DNA from: Herbiconiux sp. VKM Ac-1786
GTDB taxonomy: Bacteria; Actinomycetota; Actinomycetes; Actinomycetales; Microbacteriaceae
Direction of reading: 5' to 3'
DNA: 64,000 bases
Assembly: GCF_015350805.1 (NCBI RefSeq)
Contig: NZ_JADKSG010000001.1
Span: 434,001 to 498,000 of the forward strand
A program made the translations under genes and the position numbers. Each line of letters starts with the position of its first letter. Positions within the stretch are counted from its first letter, which is position 1. A model generated the notes under the pieces. The model did no database searches. It saw only the letters and a list, made by a program, of their open reading frames with translations, and had not been told where the DNA came from. Of the stretch, positions 51,453-60,921 are shown piece by piece.

Positions 51453-51806
51453 GTGTCCGATGTCCCCGCCCAGCCCCGTATCCGCGTGAACGATGTCGTC
51501 CGCCTGCTCGTCGAGCTGTTCGCCTTCTTCACCTTCGGCTTCTGGGGCTTCGTGGCCTGGCCCTTCCCGTGGAACCTGGGGCTCGGCATCGCCACTCCCC
51601 TCTTCGCCATCCTCATCTGGGCGTTCTTCCTCTCGCCCAAGGCCGTCATCCACATCGACGCCTTCGGCCGCGCGCTGGTCGAGATCGTGCTGCTGGGCTC
51701 GGCGGCGCTCGCCTGGCTGATGCTGGGGCAGCCGCTCGTCGCACTCGTCTTCGGACTCGTGGCGGTGGCCAGCGGAGTCGTGGCCGGCCGGCGGAACCTG
51801 CAATGA
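51453..51806 (+). CDS. YrdB-family (DUF2568) membrane protein
   Basis: A 117-residue protein with four predicted helices at about 14-36, 42-62, 68-84 and 86-108. The FFTFGFWGFVAWPFPWNLGLGIATPL and FLSPKAVIHIDAFGRALVEI segments match the YrdB/DUF2568 family. Function unknown. It overlaps nagA by ATGA, so it is co-translated with amino-sugar catabolism. Confidence 0.78.
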   Translation: MSDVPAQPRIRVNDVVRLLVELFAFFTFGFWGFVAWPFPWNLGLGIATPLFAILIWAFFLSPKAVIHIDAFGRALVEIVLLGSAALAWLMLGQPLVALVFGLVAVASGVVAGRRNLQ

Positions 51807-53053
51807 GCGTGCTCGTCCACGGCGCCCGCAAGCTCGACGCCGACGGCATCGTGGACGACTTCTGGCTGCTCACCGCGGGCCCGACGATCGTCGCCACGGG
51901 TACGGGCGACTCGTGGCGCGCGCCCGGTGTGGTGCCGCCCGACGCCGACGTGCTCGACGCCGGTGGGGCCTGGCTGACGCCCGGCCTCATCGACCTGCAC
52001 GCGCACGGCGGCGGCGGCTTCTCGTTCGACGACGGAGCCGACGCCATCCGCTCGGCACTCGCCGTGCACCGCGCCCACGGCACCACCCGCTCGGTCATCT
52101 CGCTCGTCGCCAACCCGCCGCACGTGCTCACCGCCTCGCTCGACGCGATCGCCCGCATCGCCGCCGACGACCCGCTCGTGCTCGGCTCGCACCTCGAGGG
52201 CCCGTTCCTCGCCCCGTCCCGCAAGGGCGCGCACGACGTCGACTTCCTCGGCGTGCCCACGCACCACGTGCTGAAGCAGCTGCTCGAGGCCTCCGAGGGC
52301 CGGCTCGTGCAGATCACCATCGCCCCCGAGCTCCCCGGCGCCCTCGAGGCGATCGACACCTTCGTCTCGGCCGGCACCGTCGTCGCGATCGGGCACACGG
52401 ATGCGGGCTACGACCTCACCCGCGAGGCCTTCGACCGCGGCGCCACCCTGCTCACCCACGCCTTCAACGCGATGCCGGGCATCCACCACCGCGACCCCGG
52501 ACCGGTCACCGCCGCCCTCGACGACCCCCGCATCACCCTCGAGCTCATCGCCGACGGCGTGCACGTGCACCCGGCGGTGCTGGCGCTCGCCTTCGCGGCG
52601 GCCCCCTGGCGCATCGCCCTCGTCACCGACGCGATGGCGGCGGCCGGCGCACCCGACGGCGCCTACCACCTCGGCACCCTCCCGGTCACGGTCCGCGACG
52701 GCGTCGCGACCCTCACCCCCACGGACGCCCCGGCCGCCGCCGCCACCGACCCCGCCAGCACCCCGCACGCCGCCGCCGCCGCGACCGGTACCTCCGCGGA
52801 GGGTGCGGGCCGAGCATCCGTCGCCCCCACCATCGCAGGCTCGACCCTGACCCAGGACGCAGCCCTGCGCACCGCCCTCGCGGCCGGCGTCGACCCCGTC
52901 GCGGCAGTCACCGCCCTCACGGCGACCCCCGCCCGCGTGCTCGGCCGCCCCGACCTGGGCCGCCTCACCGCAGGCCACGCGGCCGACCTCGTCCTCCTCA
53001 CCCCCACCTTCGAGGTCACCCACGTCTGGGCCGCCGGCCGCCCCCTCCCCTGA
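51803..53053 (+). CDS. nagA: N-acetylglucosamine-6-phosphate deacetylase
   Basis: A 416-residue NagA. Metal-site motifs are LIDLHAHGGGGFSFDD, LEGPFLAPSRKGAH (Glu ligand), IGHTDAGYD, THAFNAMPGIHHRDPG, and the catalytic Asp in ALVTDAMAAAG. It makes glucosamine-6-phosphate for NagB. Unusual: residues about 304-346 are an Ala/Thr/Pro-rich insertion (TPTDAPAAAATDPASTPHAA and on) just before the IAGSTLTQDAALRTA helix; the family normally has a short loop there. Confidence 0.92.
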   Translation: MSVLVHGARKLDADGIVDDFWLLTAGPTIVATGTGDSWRAPGVVPPDADVLDAGGAWLTPGLIDLHAHGGGGFSFDDGADAIRSALAVHRAHGTTRSVISLVANPPHVLTASLDAIARIAADDPLVLGSHLEGPFLAPSRKGAHDVDFLGVPTHHVLKQLLEASEGRLVQITIAPELPGALEAIDTFVSAGTVVAIGHTDAGYDLTREAFDRGATLLTHAFNAMPGIHHRDPGPVTAALDDPRITLELIADGVHVHPAVLALAFAAAPWRIALVTDAMAAAGAPDGAYHLGTLPVTVRDGVATLTPTDAPAAAATDPASTPHAAAAATGTSAEGAGRASVAPTIAGSTLTQDAALRTALAAGVDPVAAVTALTATPARVLGRPDLGRLTAGHAADLVLLTPTFEVTHVWAAGRPLP

Positions 53054-53081
53054 ACCCGACTCCACGCCCACCGGCGAACGA

Positions 53082-53115
53082 CGACGGCCCCCACCCCGGA
53101 GGGTGAGGGCCGTCG
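53082..53115. terminator. bidirectional terminator between nagA and icd
   Basis: A 15-bp stem (53082-53096 with 53101-53115, one C-A mismatch) and the 4-base loop CGGA. No U-tract. Serves two convergent genes. Confidence 0.85.
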
Positions 53116-53130
53116 CGAGAGGCGCGGAGG

Positions 53131-54348
53131 CTAGGCCGCCATGCGCTCCTGCAGGTTCGCGTCGAGCGTCGCGAGGAACTCCTCGGTCGTCTGGTACGGC
53201 TGGTCGGGGCCGACGAGCAGCGCCAGGTCCTTCGTCATCTTGCCCGACTCGACCGTCTTGATCACGACGTCTTCGAGGGCCAGCGAGAAGTCGATCAGCT
53301 CCTGGTTGCCGTCGAGCTTGCCGCGGTGGGCGAGCCCACGGGTCCAGGCGAAGATCGAGGCGATCGGGTTGGTCGAGGTCGGCTTGCCGGCCTGGTGCTG
53401 GCGGTAGTGCCGCGTGACCGTGCCGTGCGCCGCCTCGGCCTCGACGACCTTGCCGTCGGGCGTGGCCAGCACAGAGGTCATGAGGCCCAGCGAGCCGAAG
53501 CCCTGCGCCACGGTGTCGCTCTGCACGTCGCCGTCGTAGTTCTTGCAGGCCCAGACGTAGCCGCCCTCCCACTTCATGGCCGAGGCGACCATGTCGTCGA
53601 TGAGGCGGTGCTCGTAGGTGAGGCCGGCGGCCTCGAACTGCTCCTTGAACTCCGTGTCGAAGATCTCCTGGAAGATGTCCTTGAAGCGACCGTCGTAGGC
53701 CTTCAGGATGGTGTTCTTCGTCGAGAGGTAGACCGGGTAGTTGCGGGTCAGGCCGTAGTTCAGCGAGGCGCGCGCGAAGTCGCGGATCGAGGCGTCCTGG
53801 TTGTACTGCACCTGCGCGATGCCGTCGTCGGGGGCGTCGTAGACCTCGAACTTCATCGGCTCGGAGCCGTCTTCGGGGGTGAACTCGACCGTGAGCTTGC
53901 CCTTGCCCTTGAAGACGAAGTCGGTGGCGCGGTACTGGTCGCCGAAGGCGTGACGGCCGATGATGATCGGCTTGTTCCAGCCCGGCACCAGGCGCGGGAT
54001 GTTCGAGATGATGATCGGCTCGCGGAAGATGACGCCGCCGAGGATGTTGCGGATCGTGCCGTTCGGCGACTTCCACATCTTCTTCAGGCCGAACTCCTCG
54101 ACGCGAGCCTCGTCGGGGGTGATGGTGGCGCACTTGACGCCGACACCGTGCTTCTGGATGGCATGCGCCGCGTCGATCGTCACCTGGTCGTCGGTGGCGT
54201 CGCGGTGCTCGATGCCGAGGTCGTAGTACTCGAGGTTCACATCGAGGTACGGGTGGATCAGCGTGTCTTTGATGGCCTGCCAGATGATGCGGGTCATCTC
54301 GTCGCCGTCGAGTTCGACGACCGTGCCTTCAACCTTGATCTTGGACAA
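53131..54348 (-). CDS. icd: NADP-dependent isocitrate dehydrogenase (dimeric, type II)
   Basis: A 405-residue enzyme of the eukaryote-like ICDH group. It oxidises isocitrate to 2-oxoglutarate in the TCA cycle. Landmarks are [37 protein letters not shown] (substrate Ser and Arg), [44 protein letters not shown] (metal Asp residues) and [14 protein letters not shown] (NADP site). TTG start with GAGGAG upstream. Single-gene unit. Confidence 0.96.
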   Translation of the reverse strand: MSKIKVEGTVVELDGDEMTRIIWQAIKDTLIHPYLDVNLEYYDLGIEHRDATDDQVTIDAAHAIQKHGVGVKCATITPDEARVEEFGLKKMWKSPNGTIRNILGGVIFREPIIISNIPRLVPGWNKPIIIGRHAFGDQYRATDFVFKGKGKLTVEFTPEDGSEPMKFEVYDAPDDGIAQVQYNQDASIRDFARASLNYGLTRNYPVYLSTKNTILKAYDGRFKDIFQEIFDTEFKEQFEAAGLTYEHRLIDDMVASAMKWEGGYVWACKNYDGDVQSDTVAQGFGSLGLMTSVLATPDGKVVEAEAAHGTVTRHYRQHQAGKPTSTNPIASIFAWTRGLAHRGKLDGNQELIDFSLALEDVVIKTVESGKMTKDLALLVGPDQPYQTTEEFLATLDANLQERMAA

Positions 54349-54401
54349 TTCAGCTCCTCATCAGCCGCCGGAAATGGGCCGCTCACCAGTTTACGCGATC
54401 C

Positions 54402-54425
54402 TCGAGATATCTCGACGTCGAGATA
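54402..54425. promoter_or_regulatory. double palindrome in the icd promoter region
   Basis: TATCTCGACGTCGAGATA at 54408-54425 is a perfect 18-bp palindrome and overlaps a second perfect one, TCGAGATATCTCGA (54402-54415). They lie 54-77 bases before the icd start, just upstream of a possible -10 TAAACT (54393-54388), over the -35 position. A dimeric regulator site is likely; its protein is not known. Confidence 0.65.
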
Positions 54426-54499
54426 GTTCCGGATGCTCGTACCGCCCTCTCCCTCGCGCCCCCGCCCGCCCAGGCTGGCGCCCCGCGCCCGCCACCCGA

Positions 54500-54505
54500 T
54501 ACCCT
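54500..54505 (+). promoter_or_regulatory. -10 of predicted leaderless promoter, GNAT gene
   Basis: TACCCT, 6 bases before the ATG at 54512. No Shine-Dalgarno follows. Confidence 0.45.
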
Positions 54506-54511
54506 GATCGC

Positions 54512-54964
54512 ATGAGTGAACTGAGGCTCGAAGAGCTTGCGGCATCCAACATCGTCGCGGCGAACACCCTGTCGCTCAAGCCGGGGCAGGAGCAGTTCGT
54601 CGCCCCCGTCTCGCACTCGATCGCCGAGGCGTACGTGAACCCGGCCACCGCCTGGCCGCGCGTGGTGCTCGAAGACGACGAGGTCGTCGGCTTCATCATG
54701 GGCAACTTCGACCCCGATGCGCATGAAGACGAGTTCAAGGCCTGCATCTGGCGCATCAACGTTGCCGCCGACGCCCAGGGGCACGGCGTGGGCCGCTTCG
54801 CCGTGCTGGCGGTCGCCGACGAGGCCCGCCGCCGCGGGCTCGAGCGCATCACCGTCATCTACGAGCCCGGCGAGGCCGGCCCGGCCGCCTTCTTCGAGAA
54901 GATCGGCTTCACGCCCTACGGCGAGACCCCTTACGGCGAGACCGTCGCGGCCCTCGAGCTCTGA
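54512..54964 (+). CDS. GNAT acetyltransferase, spermidine/diamine-type
   Basis: A 150-residue single GNAT domain. The acetyl-CoA loop is ADAQGHGVGRFAVLAVADEARRRG (Q/RxxGxG/A). The opening LRLEELAASNIVAANTLSLKPGQEQFVAPVSHSIAEAYV resembles BltD/PaiA-like polyamine acetyltransferases. The C-terminal end has a YGETPYGET duplication. Substrate unproven. It is followed 16 bases later by the alkyltransferase-like gene. Confidence 0.8.
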   Translation: MSELRLEELAASNIVAANTLSLKPGQEQFVAPVSHSIAEAYVNPATAWPRVVLEDDEVVGFIMGNFDPDAHEDEFKACIWRINVAADAQGHGVGRFAVLAVADEARRRGLERITVIYEPGEAGPAAFFEKIGFTPYGETPYGETVAALEL

Positions 54965-54980
54965 CGGCAGCCGCGTCACG

Positions 54981-55295
54981 GTGGCCTTCGCCGACGACGT
55001 CCTCGAGGTCGTCGACTCCATCCCGCCCGGGCAGGTGCTGAGCTACGGCGACGTCGCCGCCCTGCTCGGCTCCCGCGCGGCACGGGCCGTCGGCACGACG
55101 CTCCGGATGTCCGGCGGCAGCCACCCGTGGTGGAGAGTAGTGCGTTCCGGCGGACTCCCCCCGGTCGGGCACGAGCAGCGGGCCCGCGAGCACTACGAAG
55201 CGGAGGGAACCCCGCTCCGGGTGATCTCGCGGGAACCGGGCTACGCCGTCGAGTACGCTGTAGCACGGTGGCGGCCGTCGCACCCGGCCGCCTGA
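54981..55295 (+). CDS. alkyltransferase-like protein (ATL, MGMT family without Cys)
   Basis: A 104-residue DNA-binding domain of the O6-alkylguanine transferase family. VLEVVDSIPPGQVLSYGDVAALLGSRAARAVGTTL is the helix-turn-helix and arginine finger region. Where MGMT has PCHR, this protein reads HPWWRVV, so the methyl-accepting Cys is replaced by Trp. Such ATL proteins flip and flag alkylated guanine for nucleotide-excision repair. GTG start. Confidence 0.88.
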   Translation: MAFADDVLEVVDSIPPGQVLSYGDVAALLGSRAARAVGTTLRMSGGSHPWWRVVRSGGLPPVGHEQRAREHYEAEGTPLRVISREPGYAVEYAVARWRPSHPAA

Positions 55296-55318
55296 CTCGG
55301 AAGGACCTCCCACAGCAG

Positions 55319-55729
55319 ATGAAAAGACGCGCTCTCCTCGCTGCGGTCATGGCCACGGGCCTCGCAGCGGCGCTGTCGGGCTGCACGCTCGCCAATGCGA
55401 TCACCCCGCCGATCGAATCCCAGCTCTACCCGACGATCACCGAGGCCCGAGGCTCCGACGCCACCATCGACATCCCGAGCTGGGTGCCGGATGACGCGAC
55501 GCTCATCCGCATCAAGGAGAACTCCGAGACCGGCGCCAAGATCATGCAGTTCGGCGACCCGGCTCCCGAGCCCATCGGCGGCCCCTGTGACGCGTCGATC
55601 ATCGACAACGCACCTCCGATGCAGGACACCTGGTGGCCCCAGAACCTCCCGGTCAACGAGGCCACCTGCCAGGACGGCTGGCACATCGTCTTCATGTACG
55701 GCTCGCAGTACTTCGCCTGGACTCCGTAA
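55319..55729 (+). CDS. putative secreted lipoprotein
   Basis: A 136-residue protein with signal peptide and lipobox LSGC (Cys at about residue 22). The mature part has two Cys (about 90 and 118), suggesting a disulfide, and several Trp and Pro. No family is recognised. It lies 23 bases after the ATL gene and may share its transcript. Confidence 0.65.
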   Translation: MKRRALLAAVMATGLAAALSGCTLANAITPPIESQLYPTITEARGSDATIDIPSWVPDDATLIRIKENSETGAKIMQFGDPAPEPIGGPCDASIIDNAPPMQDTWWPQNLPVNEATCQDGWHIVFMYGSQYFAWTP

Positions 55730-55766
55730 ACCTGCACTAAAACGAGATTTCATCAGCTCTTTCTGA

Positions 55767-55772
55767 TAGAAT
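55767..55772 (+). promoter_or_regulatory. extended -10 of HNH gene, leaderless
   Basis: TGATAGAAT holds TG-N-TAGAAT, 6 bases before the ATG at 55779. The 50 bases before this gene are much more AT-rich than the rest of the window. Confidence 0.6.
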
Positions 55773-55778
55773 CTCAGT

Positions 55779-57164
55779 ATGCTTTCAGCCGCTCGCCTCT
55801 CCGAGATCGTCACCGATCTCTGCGGCGATGGCGGTGGTGATCACGGTGGCGATCATGCCTCGCACGAGGCCGGCTTGACCGATGACGAGCTGCTCGAGAT
55901 CGTTGCCGTTGGCGAAGCCGTGGTGCGCGCGATGCTGGCCCAGCAGGTGCGGCTCGCCGGAGAGATCAGCATGCGGTCTCGCACCGAGCTCGGCGATGAG
56001 GGCCTGAGCCGGTCGCAGAACTTCACCAGCCCCGTGAAGCTGCTCTCACACGTCACGGGTGCGTCGGCACGCGAGTGCAAGTCGCGCCTCGACTTCGGCC
56101 GCACGCTCCGGGGTGCCGTGCTGCTGGGCGGCGGCGAGGGCCCGGCCCCGTTCCCGCTCGTCACCCAAAGGCTGCGGGAAGGTGCGCTCGGCGTTGAAGC
56201 AGCGTCGGCCATCGTCAAGCAGTGCACCGTGCTCGCCGACCGCGGATGCTCAGCCGATGTCGTCACCGTCGCCGAGGAGACCCTCGTCGACCAGACCATC
56301 TCGTGCCGGCTGTCTGCCGACGAGACGTTCAGGGCCGCAATTCATCTGCGCGAGGTGCTCGACCCCGACGGTGCGGAGCCTCGCGACGAGGTGCTGCAGA
56401 TGCAGCGATCACTGACGATCACGCAATCGGCGGATGGGATGTATCGGGGGAAGTTCGCGCTCACGCCCGAGCAGGGCGGAGTGTGGTCTGCAAGCATCCG
56501 GGCGATGCAGAGCCCGCGCGTGGCCGGGCCGCGGTTCGTCGATGGAGACGAATACACGACCGCCGACGGCCGCACCCAGGCACAGAAGAACGCCGACACG
56601 GTGACTGAGCTCATCGCTCGCGCTGCCGGCGCCGAAGACATGCCCCGCATCAACGGGGCGATCGCCACCGTGAACGTCCACATGACCCTCGACGATCTCG
56701 AGAAGGGCCGCGGCGTCGGATGGATCGACGGCATCGACCAGCCCGTCCCCGCCTCAACCGTCGAGCAGCTCCGGTGCTCATCACCCGTCGCCACCACACT
56801 GTTCGGCGACAAGGGCGAGGTGCTCTATCACGGCAAGGCGAAGCGGCTCTTCACCGCGGCGCAGAACCGGGCCCTCGCTGCTCGGGACGGCGGATGCGTG
56901 TGGCCCAGCTGCGACCGACCACCGTCATTCTGCGAGACACATCACGCGAACGAGTGGGTGTCGGACGATCATCCGCCCGGACGCACCGATATCGACAATG
57001 GCGTCCTGCTCTGCCACTTCCACCATTCCCACCTGCACAAATCACCATGGAAACTGACCATGCGCGAGGGCACCCCTCACCTGATTCCGCCGAGATGGGT
57101 CGACACGGAACAGAAGCCGATCCCGACCACCCGCCGACGCACCATCCAGCGACCCGCCGCTTAG
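55779..57164 (+). CDS. DUF222-HNH endonuclease-like protein (13E12 repeat type)
   Basis: A 461-residue protein. Residues about 40-330 form DUF222 and the last 90 residues hold an HNH nuclease domain: GCVWPSCDRPPSFCETHHANEW (zinc Cys and the first His pair), then DNGVLLCHFHHSHLHKSPW. Such genes are multi-copy in many actinobacteria and behave like domesticated or mobile-element-linked nucleases, but their role is unknown. The leaderless AT-rich promoter and strong terminator make it a self-contained unit. Its codon use looks less GC-extreme than its neighbours. Confidence 0.88.
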   Translation: MLSAARLSEIVTDLCGDGGGDHGGDHASHEAGLTDDELLEIVAVGEAVVRAMLAQQVRLAGEISMRSRTELGDEGLSRSQNFTSPVKLLSHVTGASARECKSRLDFGRTLRGAVLLGGGEGPAPFPLVTQRLREGALGVEAASAIVKQCTVLADRGCSADVVTVAEETLVDQTISCRLSADETFRAAIHLREVLDPDGAEPRDEVLQMQRSLTITQSADGMYRGKFALTPEQGGVWSASIRAMQSPRVAGPRFVDGDEYTTADGRTQAQKNADTVTELIARAAGAEDMPRINGAIATVNVHMTLDDLEKGRGVGWIDGIDQPVPASTVEQLRCSSPVATTLFGDKGEVLYHGKAKRLFTAAQNRALAARDGGCVWPSCDRPPSFCETHHANEWVSDDHPPGRTDIDNGVLLCHFHHSHLHKSPWKLTMREGTPHLIPPRWVDTEQKPIPTTRRRTIQRPAA

Positions 57165-57182
57165 CCAGCCACCGCATCCGTA

Positions 57183-57238
57183 GGCAAGCGCGAAGCGCGC
57201 GGCAGCACACCCGGCTGCCGCGCGCTGACGCGCTTGCC
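57183..57238. terminator. 56-base near-perfect palindrome after the HNH gene
   Basis: GGCAAGCGCG pairs with 57229-57238 and GCGCGCGGCAG (57195-57205) pairs with 57215-57225; bulges are AA and TGA, loop 9 bases. It separates the HNH gene from the convergent ABC exporter and is a likely bidirectional terminator. Confidence 0.75.
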
Positions 57239-57310
57239 CACGATGGACATGGATGGGTTGGTCACGGCCGCATCGGTTGGGATCGACACGACCAGACCGG
57301 TTGTCTGCGG

Positions 57311-59125
57311 CTAGACCAAAGAGCTGCGCCAGGAGGCATGCAGCTGCGAGAAGCGTCCGTCGCCGGCGATGAGCTCCGCGGGGGTGCCGTCCTCGACGAT
57401 GCGGCCCTTCTCCATCACCAGCACGCGGTCGGCGATCGAGACCGTCGACAGGCGGTGGGCGATGATGACCGCGGTGCGGTCGGCGAGCAGGGTCTGCAGC
57501 GCATCCTGAACCAGGCGCTCGCTCGGGATGTCGAGCGATGCCGTCGCCTCGTCGAGGATGAGCACCGCCGGGTCGGCGAGGAACGCCCGCGCGAACGAGA
57601 TCAGCTGACGCTGCCCCGCCGAGACGCGGCCGCCACGCTTGTTGACGTCGGTCTCGTAGCCGTTCGGCAGGCCCTCGATGAAGCCGGCCGCGCCGACCGC
57701 ACGCGCCGCGGCGATGATCTCGTCGCGGCTCGCGTCGGGCTTGCCGATCGCGATGTTGTCGGCGACCGTGCCCGAAAACAGGTAGGCCTCCTGGGTGACC
57801 ATGACGATGGCGCGACGAAGGTCTTTCGGGTGGAGGTCTCGAAGGTCGATGCCGTCGAGCGTCACGCGACCGGCGCTGGGGTCGTAGAAGCGCGAGATCA
57901 GCTTGGCGAGCGTGGTCTTGCCCGCACCCGTCGACCCGACGAGCGCGATGGTCTGCCCGGCCGGGATGTCGAGGTCGAAGTGCGGCAGGATGGGGCGATC
58001 CGCCGTGTAGCCGAACTCGACGCCCTCGAACGCCACGTGCCCCGCGGAGTGCCAGAGGTCGACCGGCTTCTCGGGGTCGGCGACGCTCGGCCGCTCCTCG
58101 AGCACACCGGAGATCTTCTCGAGAGCCGCCGTGGCGCTCTGGTAGCCGTTGTAGAACATCGCCATGTCCTCCATCGGGTCGAAGAAGCGGCGCGTGTAGA
58201 GCACGGCGGCCAGCAGCACACCGATCTCGAGCCCGCCGTCGATCACCCGGAAGCCGCCGACGAGCAGCACGACCGCGACCGCCACGTTGCCGATCAGCAC
58301 GAGTCCCGGGTCGTAGACGCCGAACAGGCGGATGACCTTCGCGTTCGACTCGCGGTAGTGCTCCACCAGCTCGCCGAACTCGTCCTCGTTGCGCTTCTCG
58401 GTGCGGAACGCCTTGACCGCGCGGATGCCCGTCATCGTCTCGACGAACTGCACGATCAACCGCGCCGACGCCACGCGGGTGCGGCGGTAGAGCCGCTGCG
58501 AGCGCAGCTGGAACCACCGCGTGAGCACGAGCAGCGGCACCAGCGAGGCGAGCAGGATGAAGCCCGACTCGACGTCGAGCAGGAACAGCGCGATCGCGGT
58601 GAAGAGCATGTACAGCACGCCCTGCACCAGCTGGTTGATGCCCGAGTCGAGCAGCTCGCGGATGGCGTCGAGGTCGCTCGTCTGCCGCGAGATGATGCGC
58701 CCCGAGGTGTAGCTCTCGTGGAACTCCAGGCTCAGCCGCTGGGTGTGCAGGAACACCCGGCGGCGCAGGTCGAACAGGATGGCCTGGCTGATGCGTGCGG
58801 AGAGGATCGTGAACCAGGCGATCAGCAGGGCTCCGGTGACGCCGGCCAGCAGGTACGCGAGGCCGGCGAGCGCGACGGGCATCCAGTCCTGCGCGAGCAG
58901 GGCGGGCAGCCCGGTGTCGATGCCGTAGGCGATGATCGACGGGCCCGCGACCTGCGAGATCGTGCTGATCACGACGACCACCACGGCGAGCGCCAGCTTG
59001 CCGCGCATCGGATGCACGAGCGAACCCAGGAGCCGAACCGACCGTGCCCGGATCTGCCGGCTCTCGGCCTTGTTCAGGTCGTCGCGCTCTTCGCCCTCGA
59101 CGCCCTGCACGGACTGGTCGCTCAT
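57311..59125 (-). CDS. ABC exporter, heterodimer subunit with intact Walker B Glu
   Basis: A 604-residue half-transporter: six helices at about 45-330, then the ATPase. Walker [11 protein letters not shown]-loop [11 protein letters not shown], signature RVSAGQRQ (non-canonical), Walker [13 protein letters not shown] with catalytic Glu, switch His in IIAHRLST. It overlaps the upstream partner gene by ATGA. Together they resemble heterodimeric multidrug or lipid exporters; substrate unknown. Confidence 0.9.
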   Translation of the reverse strand: MSDQSVQGVEGEERDDLNKAESRQIRARSVRLLGSLVHPMRGKLALAVVVVVISTISQVAGPSIIAYGIDTGLPALLAQDWMPVALAGLAYLLAGVTGALLIAWFTILSARISQAILFDLRRRVFLHTQRLSLEFHESYTSGRIISRQTSDLDAIRELLDSGINQLVQGVLYMLFTAIALFLLDVESGFILLASLVPLLVLTRWFQLRSQRLYRRTRVASARLIVQFVETMTGIRAVKAFRTEKRNEDEFGELVEHYRESNAKVIRLFGVYDPGLVLIGNVAVAVVLLVGGFRVIDGGLEIGVLLAAVLYTRRFFDPMEDMAMFYNGYQSATAALEKISGVLEERPSVADPEKPVDLWHSAGHVAFEGVEFGYTADRPILPHFDLDIPAGQTIALVGSTGAGKTTLAKLISRFYDPSAGRVTLDGIDLRDLHPKDLRRAIVMVTQEAYLFSGTVADNIAIGKPDASRDEIIAAARAVGAAGFIEGLPNGYETDVNKRGGRVSAGQRQLISFARAFLADPAVLILDEATASLDIPSERLVQDALQTLLADRTAVIIAHRLSTVSIADRVLVMEKGRIVEDGTPAELIAGDGRFSQLHASWRSSLV

Positions 59126-60921
59126 GAGCTCACCTCCTCGGAGAGTTCGTCGCGGGTCTCGGCCTCGAGGCTCGAGATCACGAAGCGGTAGTGCTCGCTC
59201 GTGGCGAGCAGTTCGGAGTGGGTGCCGACGGCGGTGATGCGGCCGTCCTCTAGCAGGGCGACCCGGTCGGCGAGCGCGACCGTCGACGGACGGTGCGCCA
59301 CGATCAGCGCGGTCGTCGTGGCCAGCACCCGGCGGAGCGCCGCCTCGACCAGCGCCTCGGTGTCGACGTCGAGCGCCGACAGCGGGTCATCGAGCACGAG
59401 CACGCTCGGCTTGGCCGCGATCGCCCGCGCGAGCGCGAGCCGCTGCCGCTGACCGCCTGAGAGGCTGAGCCCCTCCTCGCCCACCTTGGTGTCGAGCCCG
59501 TGCGGCAGCTCGTCGACGAACGACGCCTGCGCGATGTCGAGCGCTTCGCGCAGCTCGGCGTCCGACGCGTCGGGCCGCCCGAGCAGCACGTTCTCGCGCA
59601 CGGTCTTGCTGAACAGCGTGGCCTCCTCGAAGGCCATCGCCACGCGCGAGCGCAGCTCCTCCCGGGTGAGGTCGCGCACGTCGACGCCGTCGACCCGCAC
59701 CGCTCCCCCGGTCACGTCGTAGAGCCGGGTGGTCAGCGCCGTCAGCGTCGACTTGCCCGAGCCGGTCAGCCCGACGAGCGCCATGGTCTCACCGGGTCGC
59801 ACCATGAGCGAGACCCCGTCGACCAGGTCGGGGAACGACTCCGGGGAGTCCTGGTAGCGGAAGTGCACGTCGTCGAAGCGCAGCTCGCCGGCGCCACCCT
59901 CGATGGTCGCGGGAGTCGCCGGGTCGCGGATGGTGTTCGGCGCATCCATCACCTCGAAGAAGCGCAGCGTCGCCGTCTTGGCGTCGAGCGTCATGGCGAG
60001 GAAGTAGCCCATCGACCAGATCGGGAACAGCAGCACCGTGCCCGTGGCGAAGAACGCGACCAGCTCGCCCACCGACGACTGCCCCACCGAGGCCAGCCAC
60101 ACGCCGACCACGAGGCAGACCCCGAAGGCGAGGTCGGGGATGAGCGTCAGGTACAGCCAGATGCCCGCGATCGCCTTGGCCTTCTCGATCTCGGTGCCGC
60201 GCAGCTCCTCGGCCTGCGACTCGAAGCGCTTGAGCGCGTAGCGCGACCGCCCGAAGGCCTTCAGCACCCGGATGCCGTGCACCGACTCCTCGACGCTCGT
60301 CGCCAGGTCACCCGCCTGATCCTGGCTGCGGCGCGCCACCGAGGAGTACTTGCGCTCGAAGGCGAAGCCGTAGGCGATCACCGGCAGCGCGGCGGCGGCG
60401 AAGATCAGCCCCAGCACCCAGTTCATGACGATCAGGATGATCAGACCGCCGACGAGGGTCAGCACGTTCACCACCAGCAGCACCAGCCCGAACGACAACC
60501 AGCGGCGGATGAGGTTCAGGTCGCTGACGGCGCGCGACAGCAGCTGACCGCTGGGCCAGCGGTCGTGGAAGTTCACCGGCAGATCCTGCAGCTTGGCGTA
60601 CAGCGCGTTGCGCATGCGCGACTCGACGTGCGTTCCCGGCGTGAGCACCAGGGCGCGGCGCAGCCCGATCAGCACGGCCTCGAGCACGCCGAGACCCAGC
60701 ACGATGCCGGCCGCGACCCAGACCTGGGAGGCGTCGCCGTCGGCGAGCGGCCCGTCGACCATCCACTGCAGCACCTGCGGGATGGCGAGCGCGACGAGAC
60801 TGGCGAGGAGGGACGCGACCATCGCGGTGTAGATGCGCGGCAGGGCGGCCGCCGCGTAGGGGCGCAGCCGCGCGAGCGTCGCCACCGTTCCGGCGGGCCG
60901 CGTCTCGTTCTGGTTCTGCAT
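59122..60921 (-). CDS. ABC exporter, heterodimer subunit with degenerate Walker B
   Basis: A 599-residue half-transporter with six helices at about 20-310. Walker A is GLTGSGKST, signature LSLSGGQRQ (canonical), but Walker B reads [12 protein letters not shown], with Asp in place of the catalytic Glu. The switch His is kept (VAHRPST). ATG at 60921 follows a GAGGACGAG stretch. First gene of the two-gene operon. Confidence 0.9.
   Translation of the reverse strand: MQNQNETRPAGTVATLARLRPYAAAALPRIYTAMVASLLASLVALAIPQVLQWMVDGPLADGDASQVWVAAGIVLGLGVLEAVLIGLRRALVLTPGTHVESRMRNALYAKLQDLPVNFHDRWPSGQLLSRAVSDLNLIRRWLSFGLVLLVVNVLTLVGGLIILIVMNWVLGLIFAAAALPVIAYGFAFERKYSSVARRSQDQAGDLATSVEESVHGIRVLKAFGRSRYALKRFESQAEELRGTEIEKAKAIAGIWLYLTLIPDLAFGVCLVVGVWLASVGQSSVGELVAFFATGTVLLFPIWSMGYFLAMTLDAKTATLRFFEVMDAPNTIRDPATPATIEGGAGELRFDDVHFRYQDSPESFPDLVDGVSLMVRPGETMALVGLTGSGKSTLTALTTRLYDVTGGAVRVDGVDVRDLTREELRSRVAMAFEEATLFSKTVRENVLLGRPDASDAELREALDIAQASFVDELPHGLDTKVGEEGLSLSGGQRQRLALARAIAAKPSVLVLDDPLSALDVDTEALVEAALRRVLATTTALIVAHRPSTVALADRVALLEDGRITAVGTHSELLATSEHYRFVISSLEAETRDELSEEVSS

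Noticed and set aside
57042-58517. Long alternate frame inside the ABC exporter gene
   Set aside because: Same-strand shadow with repetitive Arg/Gly/Ala product; the true frame has all ATPase motifs.
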